12,896 nucleotides of DNA, from assembly GCA_019695455.1 (NCBI GenBank), contig JAEUAC010000338.1, positions 1 through 12,896 on the forward strand. Direction: 5' to 3'. The position numbers and the translations under genes were made by a program. The DNA comes from Methylorubrum extorquens (GTDB taxonomy: Bacteria > Pseudomonadota > Alphaproteobacteria > Rhizobiales > Beijerinckiaceae). The notes beneath the pieces were generated by a model. It saw nothing but the letters and a program-made list of their open reading frames with translations, had not been told where the DNA came from and did not search any database. Positions 1-7,565 of the stretch are shown piece by piece; the first letter of the stretch is position 1, and every line of letters starts with the position of its first letter.

Positions 1-719
1 GCGGAGGCGCAGATGAAGGTGCCCTGCACGATGAGCGGCGCGACCGTGTTCGGCAGGATGTGGCGGACCATCAAAGCGGGCACGCGCGTGCCCGCCATGA
101 TGGCCGCCTCCACGTAGGGCTCCTCGCGGACCGAGAGAACGATCGACCGCACGAGCCTGACGACGCGCGGAATTTCGGGCACCACGATCGCCACGATGAC
201 GGCCCCGAGCCCGGCCCGGAACAGCGACACGACCGCGATGGCGAGCAGGATCGCCGGAATGGCCATGAGGCCGTCCATCAGCCGCATGACGATCCCGTCG
301 AGCCAGCGCACGTAGCCGGCGAGCAGCCCGAGGACGAGGCCGATGGTGATCGAGATGGCCGAGACCGACACGCCAATCAGCAGCGAGACACGGGCGCCGT
401 ACACGACGCGGCTGTAGACGTCGCGCCCGACCGTGTCCGTGCCGAGGCGGTAGGTGAACGGGACCGACGTGCCGTCGTCGAGCCGGATGGCGCGCTCGGC
501 GCCCGGCAGGCGGTTCCGGAAGGAGGGATTGATCGCCGAAGGATCGATCGTGCCGAGCCAGGGCGCCAGAAGGCCGACGACGATGAGAACGAGGAGGATG
601 CCCCCGCCGATCAGGACGCTCGGATTGCGCATGAGGCGGCGCAACGCCGTGCGCGACGGGGGCGCGGCCCCGGCCGCCGTCGGGCCGGCGCCCGTGAGGA
701 TCGCGGGCTCGGCACTCAA
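1..719 (-). CDS. Peptide ABC transporter inner-membrane permease, DppC-like (partial, 3' end outside window)
   Basis: Inner-membrane permease of a dipeptide/oligopeptide ABC importer, partner of the DppB-like protein encoded just upstream. Read from the minus strand, about 239 residues are visible and the C-terminus lies beyond base 1. A cytoplasmic N-terminal tail rich in Ala, Gly and Pro is followed by a first membrane segment at about residues 34-56. Next comes the family signature GTDTVGRDVYSRVVYGAR, then several hydrophobic segments. The EAA loop that contacts the ATPase is also present (VEAAIMAGTRVPALMVRHILP). The proposed start is TTG at 719-717, which overlaps the TGA stop of the DppB-like gene (716-718) as TTGA, a typical coupling arrangement. 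No in-frame ATG lies nearer than residue 30 (632), and that start would leave only four residues before the first membrane segment. Family identity is clear; the substrate (peptide, nickel or other) cannot be told from sequence alone. Confidence 0.9.
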   Translation of the reverse strand, partial: MSAEPAILTGAGPTAAGAAPPSRTALRRLMRNPSVLIGGGILLVLIVVGLLAPWLGTIDPSAINPSFRNRLPGAERAIRLDDGTSVPFTYRLGTDTVGRDVYSRVVYGARVSLLIGVSVSAISITIGLVLGLLAGYVRWLDGIVMRLMDGLMAIPAILLAIAVVSLFRAGLGAVIVAIVVPEIPRVVRLVRSIVLSVREEPYVEAAIMAGTRVPALMVRHILPNTVAPLIVQGTFICAS

Positions 720-1657
720 TAGCGGATCCTCGGGTCGAAGAGCGTGTAGGCGAGGTCCACGGCGAGGTTGATGCCGATGTAGACGACGGAGAAGAGGAGG
801 ATGACGGCCTGGATGGTCGGGTAGTCCCGCGCCAGCACGGCATCCACCGTCAGACGCCCGAGGCCCGGGATGGAGAACACGCTCTCCGTCACGACCACGC
901 CCCCGATCAGCAGCGCGACGCCGATTCCGATGACGGTGACGATCGGCACGGCCGCGTTCTTCAGCGCGTGGCGGAACAGGATGATGCGCTCCACCTGGCC
1001 CTTCGCCCGCGCCGTGCGGATGTAGTCCTCGCCCAGCACCTCGAGCACGGAGGCGCGCGTCATGCGGGCGATCAGGGCGATGTAGACGACCGACAGGGTC
1101 ACGGACGGCAGGATCAGCCGCTGGATGAAGCCGCCGAACCCGCCGGAGAGGGGCTGGTAGCCCTGCACGGGCACCCAGTTCAGCGTGATCGCGAACACGT
1201 AGATGAGCGCGTAGCCGATCACGAAGACCGGGACCGAGAAGCCCAGCACCTAGAAGCCCATCACGACGCGATCGATCCACGATCCGTGCCGGTAGGCGGC
1301 GAGCACGCCGAGCGGCACCGCGACCGAGATCGCGATGACCATGGTGGCGAGCGCGAGGGAGAGGGTCGGCTCGATCCGGCCGAGGATCAGCTCCGCCACG
1401 CTCTTCTTGAAGAAGAAGCTCTCGCCGAAATTGCCGGACAGGAGGTTCTTCGCCCAGATCCAGAACTGCGTGACGAGCGGCAGGTCGAGGCCGAGCCGCG
1501 AGCGGATCAGCGCGATCTGGTCCGTCGAGGCGTTGTCGCCCGCGATCACGGCCGCCGGATCGCCCGGCGTCAGCCTCAGCATCAGGAAGACGAGCACGGC
1601 GACGATGATGACGACCGGCACGGTCGACAGAAGGCGGCGCAGGAGAAAGGAGGCCAT
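716..1657 (-). pseudogene. Peptide ABC transporter permease, DppB-like, interrupted by an in-frame TAG
   Basis: First permease of the same ABC importer. The minus-strand frame opens with ATG at 1657 and encodes MASFLLRRLLSTVPVVIIVA, then LRLTPGDPA, the typical DppB N-terminus with its first membrane segment. At codon 136 (1252-1250) the frame has TAG. It then continues without any shift into VLGFSVPVFVIGYALIYVF and the EAA loop GEDYIRTARAKG (about residues 209-220), ending in DPRIRY and TGA at 716. Across the stop the protein reads VVMGF-stop-VLGFSVPVF, exactly where DppB homologues read through with one ordinary residue. Ignoring the TAG gives 313 residues, normal for the family. One base change could restore Ser (TCG), Leu (TTG), Trp, Gln, Glu, Lys or Tyr. 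A GTG directly after the stop could restart translation, but would yield only the second half. No clear Shine-Dalgarno sequence precedes the ATG. It is either a nonsense mutation or a base-call error. Confidence 0.85.
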
Positions 1658-1708
1658 GGGGTCAGATCGTCATGTCGTTCGAAGGCTGGTCGCAGCTCCG
1701 TGCGCGGA

Positions 1709-1835
1709 TCCGTCTCCCCTGGCGGGAGAAGGAGCCCCTCGCCGCGGCGAGGGTCGGATGCGGGCGGTCCGCCGAGCCGCATCCACGACCGTCACGGCGT
1801 CGTCGCGCCACCGTCTCCCGCGAGGGGAGACGGTG
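1709..1835. repeat. Cluster of palindromes (REP/BIME-like) between the binding-protein gene and dppB
   Basis: The gap of about 200 bases (1658-1856) holds no gene but is dense with dyads. At 1809-1819/1825-1835 there is a perfect 11-bp stem (arm core CCGTCTCCC) with a 5-base loop. At 1710-1732 lies a near copy of that 23-base unit in the opposite orientation, differing at two positions and with a weaker 6-bp stem. Between them are an 18-bp perfect palindrome at 1736-1753 (CCCTCGCCG and its complement) and a nested stem at 1756-1763/1777-1784 (GGATGCGG with CCGCATCC) enclosing GCGGTCCGC. Two head-to-head copies of one palindromic unit are typical of interspersed mosaic elements, and similar CTCCC/GGGAG palindromes are common between genes in Rhizobiales. 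In the transcript the 1809-1835 hairpin would form 21 bases after the binding-protein stop codon, where it could protect that part of the message or attenuate dppB. Confidence 0.7.
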
Positions 1836-1856
1836 AGGTCGCGGACGTCGCCGCCG

Positions 1857-3434
1857 TCACTTCTTCTCGATGTTCCAGAAGACCGGGGCCGCCGCCGTGA
1901 GGATGCCCGAGACCTTGCCGGTCGTCGCCACCGGAACGTAGTACTGGCCGAGATGGATGTGCGTGACCTCCTCGCGCTGCCGCTTCTGCACGGCCTCGAC
2001 GATCGCCTTCTGCTTGGCCGGATCCGTCTCGCGGGCGAAGTCGTCGCGCAGCTTCTCCATCTCGGCGTCGCAGGGCCAGCCGAAGGCGGCCTTGTCGCAG
2101 GACGCGTTGATGAACCCCGACATGACGGGGTTCAGGATGTCGGCCGAGACCCAGGCCGTCTGCATCAGGTTCCAGCCACCCTCCGCGACCGGCACCTTGC
2201 GGACCCGGCGCGCCACGACCGTCTGCCAATCCGAGGATTGCATGTCGACCTTGAAGCCGCCCTTCTCGAGCAGTTGCTTCGCGACGGGGCCGAGATTGGT
2301 CAGCGTCTGCAGGTCGGTCGATTGCAGGAGCACGACGGGCGTGCCGTCGTAACCGGCCTCCTTGAGCAGGGACTTCGACTTCTCGAAGTTGGATTCGAGC
2401 AGCCCCTCCATGCCGGCCTCGCTCGCGTACGGGGTGCCGCACACGAAGATGGCCTTGCAGACCTTGTAATAGTCCGGATTCCCGATCGTCGCGTCGAGGA
2501 AATCCTTCTGGTTCAGGGCATAGAAGAGAGCCTGACGGGCCTTGGGATTGTTGAACGGCGGCAGGAGGTGGTTCGGCCGCATCGTGTATTGCAGGCCGAG
2601 AGGATTGTAGTCGAAGAGCTTGATCGACTTGTCGCTTTTGAGGAGCGGGATCAGGTCGTGCGGCGGCTGCTCGAAATAGTCGATCTCGCCCGCGAGGAGC
2701 GCGTTCGCGGCCTGCTGCTGGTCGGCGACCGCGAGCCATTCGACCCGGTCGAGCTTCACGACCTTGCCGCCCGCGAGGCCCGATGGCGGCTCGGCCCGCG
2801 GCTTGTACTTGTCGAACTTGACGTAGACGATCTTGTCGCCCGGCTTCCACTCGTCCTGCTTCATGACGAAGGGGCCGGAGCCCGTGAAGTCCGAGATCTG
2901 CGTGTTGGGATCCGTGTCCGCGACGCGCTTCGGCATCATGAACGGCACGTTCGACGAGGGCTTGCCGAGCGCGAACAGCACGAGCCCGGTCGGGGTCTTC
3001 AGCTTGATCGTGAAGGTCTTGGCGTCCGTGGCCGTGATCGAGTCGACGAAGGACATCACCTTCTGGCCGAGCGGGTCGCGGGCCGACCAGCGCTTGATGG
3101 AGGCGATGCAGTCCTCCGTCGTCACGGGCTTGCCGTCGTGCCAGAGGAGGCCGTCGCGCAGGGTGAACGTGTAGGTCAGCTTGTCGGGCGACACCGTGTA
3201 GGTGTCGACCATCTGCGGCTTCACCTCGCCCTTCTCGTCGAGCGCGAAGAGCGTGTCGTAGATCATGTAGCCGTGGTTGCGGACGATGTAGGCCGTGGTC
3301 CAGATCGGATCCACGATCTTCACGTCCGAATGCATGACGGCCTTCAGGACCGTCTGCGCCATCGCCGCCGGGGCCAGCGTCGCGCCGGCCACCAAGGCGG
3401 CGAGCGACGCCGCGAGCTTCAACCTGCCAGCCAT
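1857..3434 (-). CDS. Periplasmic peptide-binding protein of an ABC transporter (SBP family 5, DppA/OppA-like)
   Basis: Captures the ligand in the periplasm and delivers it to the DppB/DppC-like permeases encoded downstream. The 525-residue protein begins with a clear Sec signal peptide: MAGRLK, then a hydrophobic Ala/Leu stretch, then a probable cleavage after AMA (about residue 26). The mature part carries the family-5 signature early (YDTLFALDEKGEVKPQMVDT, then LRDGLLWHDGKPVTTEDCI). It continues through RQALFYALNQKDFLDATIG to a conserved C-terminal YYVPVATTGKVSGI. Two Cys pairs (VCKAIFVCG and CDKAAFGWPCD) probably form disulfides. The start at 3434 is chosen because it gives a proper signal peptide and has GGAG eight bases upstream; the reading frame stays open further upstream only because GC-rich DNA lacks stops. 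Length is usual for the family. The ligand is unknown; neighbouring peptidases suggest peptides or acylated amino acids. Confidence 0.93.
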   Translation of the reverse strand: MAGRLKLAASLAALVAGATLAPAAMAQTVLKAVMHSDVKIVDPIWTTAYIVRNHGYMIYDTLFALDEKGEVKPQMVDTYTVSPDKLTYTFTLRDGLLWHDGKPVTTEDCIASIKRWSARDPLGQKVMSFVDSITATDAKTFTIKLKTPTGLVLFALGKPSSNVPFMMPKRVADTDPNTQISDFTGSGPFVMKQDEWKPGDKIVYVKFDKYKPRAEPPSGLAGGKVVKLDRVEWLAVADQQQAANALLAGEIDYFEQPPHDLIPLLKSDKSIKLFDYNPLGLQYTMRPNHLLPPFNNPKARQALFYALNQKDFLDATIGNPDYYKVCKAIFVCGTPYASEAGMEGLLESNFEKSKSLLKEAGYDGTPVVLLQSTDLQTLTNLGPVAKQLLEKGGFKVDMQSSDWQTVVARRVRKVPVAEGGWNLMQTAWVSADILNPVMSGFINASCDKAAFGWPCDAEMEKLRDDFARETDPAKQKAIVEAVQKRQREEVTHIHLGQYYVPVATTGKVSGILTAAAPVFWNIEKK

Positions 3435-3506
3435 TGTGCCACTCCGTGGGGCGCGTCGAGGCGCCCGAACCGTTCCGTCCCGGTCTTCGCCGGGCCTCGC
3501 CCCGAC

Positions 3507-3535
3507 AATGCACGTGTCGTGCCGCTTCATGTCAA
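3507..3535 (-). promoter_or_regulatory. Candidate sigma70 promoter for the binding-protein gene
   Basis: On the minus strand a perfect -35 hexamer TTGACA (3535-3530) is followed by exactly 17 bases and TGCATT (3512-3507; 3 of 6 match to TATAAT). It sits 72 bases upstream of the binding-protein start, in the only sizeable gap (140 bases) between the hydrolase genes and the transporter genes. A short inverted repeat (CGACA ... TGTCG, 3503-3507/3515-3519) overlaps the -10 and could be an operator, although five bases per arm is weak. The inference is that the transporter can be transcribed independently of the hydrolases. Confidence 0.45.
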
Positions 3536-3542
3536 CGGGGCC

Positions 3543-3560
3543 GGGCGGCATGTCCCGCCC
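3543..3560 (-). terminator. Possible stem-loop after the M20 peptidase gene
   Basis: A perfect 6-bp GC stem (GGGCGG/CCGCCC) with a 6-base loop lies 14 bases downstream of the M20 peptidase stop codon and just upstream of the candidate -35 box at 3530-3535. No U-run follows, so it is not a canonical intrinsic terminator. It may be a weak or Rho-assisted transcript end, or chance in GC-rich DNA. Confidence 0.25.
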
Positions 3561-3574
3561 GAGTTGGGGACGCC

Positions 3575-4711
3575 TTACTCGAGCCGGGCCAGGAGCCCGG
3601 CCATGAGACGGCCGCGGCGGGGCAGGCTGTCCACCTCGATGTATTCGCCGAGCGTGTGGTAGCCGCCCCCGAGCACCCCGAGCCCGTCGAGCGAGGGGAT
3701 GCCGGCCGCGCCGGTGAAGTTCGCGTCCGAGCCGCCGCCGGCGGATTCGTGGGGCAGGTCGAAGCCCATCTCGTGCGCGATGCCGCGGGCGAGCTCGTAC
3801 AGCCGGAGCGTCCCGGCATCGGGTTCCCAGACGGGGCGGGTGACCCCGCGCCTGACCGAAAAGCGCGTGCCGTCCGGGTTCTCGACCGAGAGCGCCAGCA
3901 TCCTCTCGACCCCGCGGTCTAGGTCCGGCTGGCGCTTCGCCATGGAGAGCGCCTCGGCCCGGCAGGTCGTCGGCACGCAGTTCACCCACTGGCCGCCGTG
4001 GATGACGCCGACGGAGAAGGTGCAATCCTCTCCGGTCATGTCCTCGATGGCGAGGAGCTGGCGCGCCATCGCGTTGACGGCCGAGCGGCCCTCCTTGAGG
4101 TGCGCGCCCGCGTGGCTCGGCCGCCCCTGCGCCTCGAGGTCGAAGCGGGCGATGGCGTAGCGGCCCGTGACCACGCCCTCGCCCGGCCGGCCGGGTTCCG
4201 GCACCAGCACGTACTTCTGGCGCCGCGCCTCCTCCATGATGATGCCGTCGCGCGTGCCGGGCGAGCCGATCTCCTCGTCCGACGTGAACAGGATCGTCAC
4301 GGGCAGGGGCGTCGCGATGCCGGCCTTCGCGAGCTGGACCACGGCCTCGAGCGACGCGAAGGCGCCGCCCTTCATGTCGCAGATCCCCGGGCCGTAGCAG
4401 CGCCCGCCGTCCTGCCGGAAGGGCAGGGCGGCCAGCGTGCCCACAGGGTGCACGGTGTCGAGATGGGACATGAGGAGGATGCCGGGCTCGCCCGCCCGCG
4501 GGTGGGGAAAGCGCGCCCGCACGCAGTCGCCGAGCCCCATCGGGCCGGGGATCCGGTCGACGGTCGCGCCCGCCGCCGCGAGGTCCCGCGCGGCGAGGTC
4601 CATCATCCGGTTCATGGCCGGCGTGTCGAAGGTCGGGCTCTCGCATTCGATCCAGGGTCGAAGCCGCGCGAGCATCGCATCGGCATCGAAGGGGAGGGCG
4701 TTCGGATTCAA
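3575..4711 (-). CDS. M20 family metallopeptidase (carboxypeptidase G2 / ArgE-DapE type)
   Basis: Cytoplasmic di-zinc hydrolase that removes the terminal amino acid from a peptide or N-acyl amino acid. The 378-residue protein has the M20 metal and catalytic residues in order: SHLDTV (H83, D85), GPGICDMKGG (bridging D112), SDEEIGS (catalytic E146, metal E147), PEPG (E172) and a C-terminal GGYHTLGEY (H352). The spacing follows carboxypeptidase G2 rather than the hippurate-hydrolase branch seen in the next gene. There is no signal peptide. The frame is bounded by a TAG at 4741-4739 with no upstream ATG, so the start is TTG at 4711, with GGGA about nine bases before it; an ATG at residue 13 is a less likely alternative. 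It lies 37 bases after the other M20 gene, probably in the same operon, and 140 bases before the binding-protein gene. The substrate is not determinable; product names such as glutamate carboxypeptidase are only by analogy. Confidence 0.9.
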   Translation of the reverse strand: MNPNALPFDADAMLARLRPWIECESPTFDTPAMNRMMDLAARDLAAAGATVDRIPGPMGLGDCVRARFPHPRAGEPGILLMSHLDTVHPVGTLAALPFRQDGGRCYGPGICDMKGGAFASLEAVVQLAKAGIATPLPVTILFTSDEEIGSPGTRDGIIMEEARRQKYVLVPEPGRPGEGVVTGRYAIARFDLEAQGRPSHAGAHLKEGRSAVNAMARQLLAIEDMTGEDCTFSVGVIHGGQWVNCVPTTCRAEALSMAKRQPDLDRGVERMLALSVENPDGTRFSVRRGVTRPVWEPDAGTLRLYELARGIAHEMGFDLPHESAGGGSDANFTGAAGIPSLDGLGVLGGGYHTLGEYIEVDSLPRRGRLMAGLLARLE

Positions 4712-4748
4712 GGGACGGTTCCCGGTGATGGACGAGGGCTAAGGCCGG

Positions 4749-5909
4749 TCAGGCCGCGAGGCGGTTCTCGACGACCTTCGCGAGCACGCTCGCACCGACC
4801 GGCAGGATCTCCTCGCCGAGCACGAAGGCCGGGTTGTGGAGCGGCACCGTGCCGGAATGGCCGATCCAGCAATAGGAGCCGGGCACGGCCCGCAGCATGT
4901 CGGCGAAATCCTCAGAGCCCATCATGGGCCGGGGATCGGTGAGGACGTTCGCGTCTCCGACGATGGACCGGGCGGCCTCGGCGAGATGGCCCGCCTCGCT
5001 CTCGCCGTTGACGAGGACGTCGAAGATCGAGCGGAACGCGATCTCGACCTCGCAGCCGAAGCTCCGGCCGATGCCCTCGCAGATCTCCCGCATCCGCGTC
5101 TGCACGAGCGTGCCGACCTCGGGCGCGAAGAAGCGCACCGTGCCGGCGAGCGTCGCCTCCTCGGGGATGACGTTGTAGGCCGCGCCCGCGTGGATCTGCG
5201 TGACGGAGAGCACGGCGGCCTGCAGCGGATGCGTGTTGCGCGACACGATCGTCTGCAGGGCCGAGACGAGCGCGGTCGCCGCGACGATCGGGTCGCGCCC
5301 GACCTGCGGCATGGCGCCGTGGCTGCCCGCGCCCGTGATCCGGATGTCGAAGAAGTCGGAGCCGGCCATGGCCTCTCCCGGGAACACGGACACCTGGCCC
5401 GGCTCCAGATAGGGCGAGTTGTGCAGCCCGTAGATCTCGTCGCAGGGGAAGCGCTCGAAGAGCCTGTCCGCCAGCATGGCGCGCGCGCCGCCCAGCCCCT
5501 CCTCGGCCGGCTGGAACACGAACACGGCCGTGCCGGCGAAGTCGCGGTTCATGGCGAGGTGGCGGGCGGCGCCGAGCAGCATGGTCGTGTGCCCGTCGTG
5601 GCCGCAGGCATGCATGGTGCCCGGCTTGCGCGACCGGAAGGGCAGGTTGGTCGTCTCCTCGATCGGCAGGGCGTCCATGTCGGCCCGCAGGCCGATGCGC
5701 CGGCCCGGCCCGCGCGTCCCCTCCAGGATGCCGACCACGCCCGTGCCGCCGATGTTCTCGTGGACGTCGATGTTCCAGGCCGCGAGGCGGTCCGCGACGA
5801 TGCGCGAGGTGCGCACCTCCTCGAACCCGATCTCGGGATTGGCGTGCAGGTCGCGCCGGATGGCGACGAGGTCGTCCGTGAAGGCCGCGATGGTGTCGAG
5901 GACGGGCAT
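4749..5909 (-). CDS. M20 family amidohydrolase (hippurate hydrolase / aminoacylase type)
   Basis: Cytoplasmic metal-dependent amidohydrolase that splits N-acyl amino acids, the family that includes HipO, plant IAA-amino-acid hydrolases and AbgA/AbgB-like proteins. The 386-residue sequence shows the branch hallmarks: RRDLHANPEIGFEE near the N-terminus, LRADMDALPIEE (74-85), MHACGHDGHTTMLLGAA with C102 and H104 as metal ligands, QPAEEGLGGA with E136 (catalytic) and E137, LHNSP with H163, MGSEDFA, and H358 near the C-terminus. All expected ligands are present and the length is normal, so it should be active. ATG at 5909 has AGGAG (5916-5920) six bases upstream, the best ribosome site on this strand. 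It follows the MlrC-like gene by 36 bases and precedes the second M20 gene by 37, consistent with one operon. The exact acyl group and amino acid are unknown. Confidence 0.93.
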   Translation of the reverse strand: MPVLDTIAAFTDDLVAIRRDLHANPEIGFEEVRTSRIVADRLAAWNIDVHENIGGTGVVGILEGTRGPGRRIGLRADMDALPIEETTNLPFRSRKPGTMHACGHDGHTTMLLGAARHLAMNRDFAGTAVFVFQPAEEGLGGARAMLADRLFERFPCDEIYGLHNSPYLEPGQVSVFPGEAMAGSDFFDIRITGAGSHGAMPQVGRDPIVAATALVSALQTIVSRNTHPLQAAVLSVTQIHAGAAYNVIPEEATLAGTVRFFAPEVGTLVQTRMREICEGIGRSFGCEVEIAFRSIFDVLVNGESEAGHLAEAARSIVGDANVLTDPRPMMGSEDFADMLRAVPGSYCWIGHSGTVPLHNPAFVLGEEILPVGASVLAKVVENRLAA

Positions 5910-5945
5910 GGTGGGCTCCTTCGGGCCGATCGCGGCCGGGCGTCG

Positions 5946-7454
5946 TCAGGGGGCGAAGATCGGCCCGAGCGGTGCCGTGCGGATCCCCGGGCGCAGGCGC
6001 GTCCAGGGCAGCGAGGCCGGGCTGACCGGCATGGGTCCGGGCGCCGCGCAGACGAGGATCGTCTCGGCGATCGGCTCGAAATCGGCCCGGAAATGGACGG
6101 AGGACTTGTTGACGAGGATCGCCTGCTCCTCGGGCACGATGCCGACCTGGCGGTACATGGCCCGGTCCGCCATCTGCGCCTTGCGCGAGCCGACCACGAT
6201 GCGCACGCCGCCGATGCGGAGCGCCGCGCAGGGGCCGAGCTTCATGCGGGCGCCGCCGTAGAAGGGGCCGGGCGCGACGAAGGAGCCGTCCGACACGGCC
6301 TCGACCAGGAACTCGCCCTCGAGCGGCCGGTCGCCCGGGATGCCGGACCGGGCGCCGAGCGCCAGCCGGATCGTCACGCCGATCCCGGCGGCGTGGGCCG
6401 CGGCGGCCGCGGCGGGATCGACGATCACGCCGATCGCGGCCCGTTCCGCGCGGTTCTCGACGAGGGCGCGCGCCATGCCCATCGTGTCCGAATCGCCGCC
6501 GGCGCCCGGATTGTCCTGCGTGTCGGAGATGACGACGGGCCTCGACGCATCCCGGGCGATGGCCATCGCCTCCCGGACCCCCTCGTCCGGCCCGAGGACC
6601 CGGCCCGCGAAGGCTGGCTCGCTCTCGGCGACAAGGGCGGCGAGCGCGTCCGCGGCCCGGTCCGCGGCCCGCTGGTCGCGTCCGTAGGCGAGGATGGTGG
6701 CGCCGCAATCCGGGAAATCGGCGGCCGGGAAGCCCGGCAGGAAGGAGACCGACGCGACGTCCCCGCCCTCCAGGGCCGCGAGCCGGCCGTAGATCGTCCG
6801 GCAGGGTTCCATGGCCGTCGCCTGCCAGGCGATCGGGATCAGGTAGTCGCCGCGCCGGAAGGCCTTGGCGTCCCGCTCCGGCCGTCCGAGCAGGGTCGCC
6901 AGATAGGCGGCGGCCCGGCGCCCGGTCTCGGCCATGTCGACATGCGGATAGGTCCGGTAGGCGACGAGCGCGTCCGCGCTGTCGACCATGAGGTCGGTGA
7001 CGTTGCCGTGCAGGTCCAGGCTCGAGACGACCGGGATCCCCGGCCCGACCGCCTCGCGGACGCGCCGCAGGATCTCGCCCTCGCCGTCGTCCAGGTGGTC
7101 GCAGACCATCGCGCCGTGCAGGTCGAGATAGACGCCGTCGACCGGCAGCGCCGCCGCGATGCGGGCCACGAGATCGCCCGCGATCGCCTCGAACGCGGGC
7201 TCGGTCACGTGGGCGGACGGGCTCGCGGCGGCCCAGAGCGTCGGGACGAGGTCCCATCCGGCCGCGCGACCCGCCTCGACGAAGCCCGACGCCCCGACGT
7301 TGACGGTGTGGATCGCCGCGAAGACGGCCTCGCCGCGGGCGAGCGTCGGCCAGCCCCCGCCCTGCTCGAAGGCCTCCAGCCCGGCCTTCGACGGCGCGAA
7401 GGTGTTGGTCTCGTGCAGGAAGCCGCCGAAGGCGACGCGGAACGTCTGTGACAT
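5946..7454 (-). CDS. M81 family metallopeptidase (MlrC / microcystinase C-like)
   Basis: Member of the MlrC family, named for the enzyme that cleaves linearised microcystin and its tetrapeptide in sphingomonads. Most family members sit beside peptide transporters in bacteria that never meet microcystin, so the real substrate is probably another peptide or amide. The 502-residue protein opens with RVAFGGFLHETNTFAP (H14, E15) and has YLDLHGAMV (D111, H113), SSLDLHGN (D147, H149) and YPHVDM (H171). The D-x-H plus distal His spacing (147/149/171) matches the zinc site I recall for MlrC. The C-terminal domain (from about residue 310) holds VVISDTQDNPGAGGDSDTMG and GGARMKLGP, also typical. The start is ATG at 7454; there is no strong Shine-Dalgarno site and no in-frame start nearby. 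No signal peptide is visible, so it acts in the cytoplasm. It is the first gene of the minus-strand cluster, divergent from the sulfite oxidase-like gene. Confidence 0.92.
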   Translation of the reverse strand: MSQTFRVAFGGFLHETNTFAPSKAGLEAFEQGGGWPTLARGEAVFAAIHTVNVGASGFVEAGRAAGWDLVPTLWAAASPSAHVTEPAFEAIAGDLVARIAAALPVDGVYLDLHGAMVCDHLDDGEGEILRRVREAVGPGIPVVSSLDLHGNVTDLMVDSADALVAYRTYPHVDMAETGRRAAAYLATLLGRPERDAKAFRRGDYLIPIAWQATAMEPCRTIYGRLAALEGGDVASVSFLPGFPAADFPDCGATILAYGRDQRAADRAADALAALVAESEPAFAGRVLGPDEGVREAMAIARDASRPVVISDTQDNPGAGGDSDTMGMARALVENRAERAAIGVIVDPAAAAAAHAAGIGVTIRLALGARSGIPGDRPLEGEFLVEAVSDGSFVAPGPFYGGARMKLGPCAALRIGGVRIVVGSRKAQMADRAMYRQVGIVPEEQAILVNKSSVHFRADFEPIAETILVCAAPGPMPVSPASLPWTRLRPGIRTAPLGPIFAP

Positions 7455-7565
7455 GCCCGCAAGACATGCATGGCGCGGGCCGTCCTGCCAAGCTCGTCCG
7501 GCGGAGGCCGGGCGGGACCGGGACGGGGGCGCTGCCCTTTCCGGCGAGGTCTGGTAGGATCCCGC
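7455..7565. promoter_or_regulatory. Divergent intergenic region (peptide-hydrolase operon versus molybdoenzyme)
   Basis: This 111-base gap separates the minus-strand MlrC-like gene from the plus-strand sulfite oxidase-like gene and must hold both promoters. On the minus strand TTGGCA (7494-7489) could be a -35, but the element 17 bases on (CATGTC) is a poor -10. On the plus strand the only clear signal is TAGGAT, seven bases before the ATG, read here as the ribosome site. No convincing operator palindrome is visible. Confidence 0.4.

Noticed and set aside
1335..3662. Very long open frames opposite or out of frame with the recognised genes (for example 1335-3662 plus, 4836-7451 plus, 10064-11938 minus)
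   Set aside because: Their products are Arg/Asp/Gly/Ala-rich without domains and mirror real genes on the other strand. GC-rich DNA lacks stop codons, so these are shadows.
3435..4646. A 929-residue minus-strand frame that would fuse extra sequence to the peptide-binding protein
   Set aside because: The extension is out of frame with the real M20 peptidase in the same place and has shadow composition. A good signal peptide and GGAG site mark the true start at 3434.
5946..7454. A microcystin-degradation (mlr) cluster
   Set aside because: Only the MlrC-like family is present. There is no MlrA, MlrB or MlrD, and most M81 proteins lie beside peptide transporters with unrelated roles.
7485..7565. 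A full sigma70 promoter in the divergent gap
   Set aside because: TTGGCA has no acceptable -10 at the right distance, and TAGGAT is too close to the ATG to be a -10 unless the message is leaderless.
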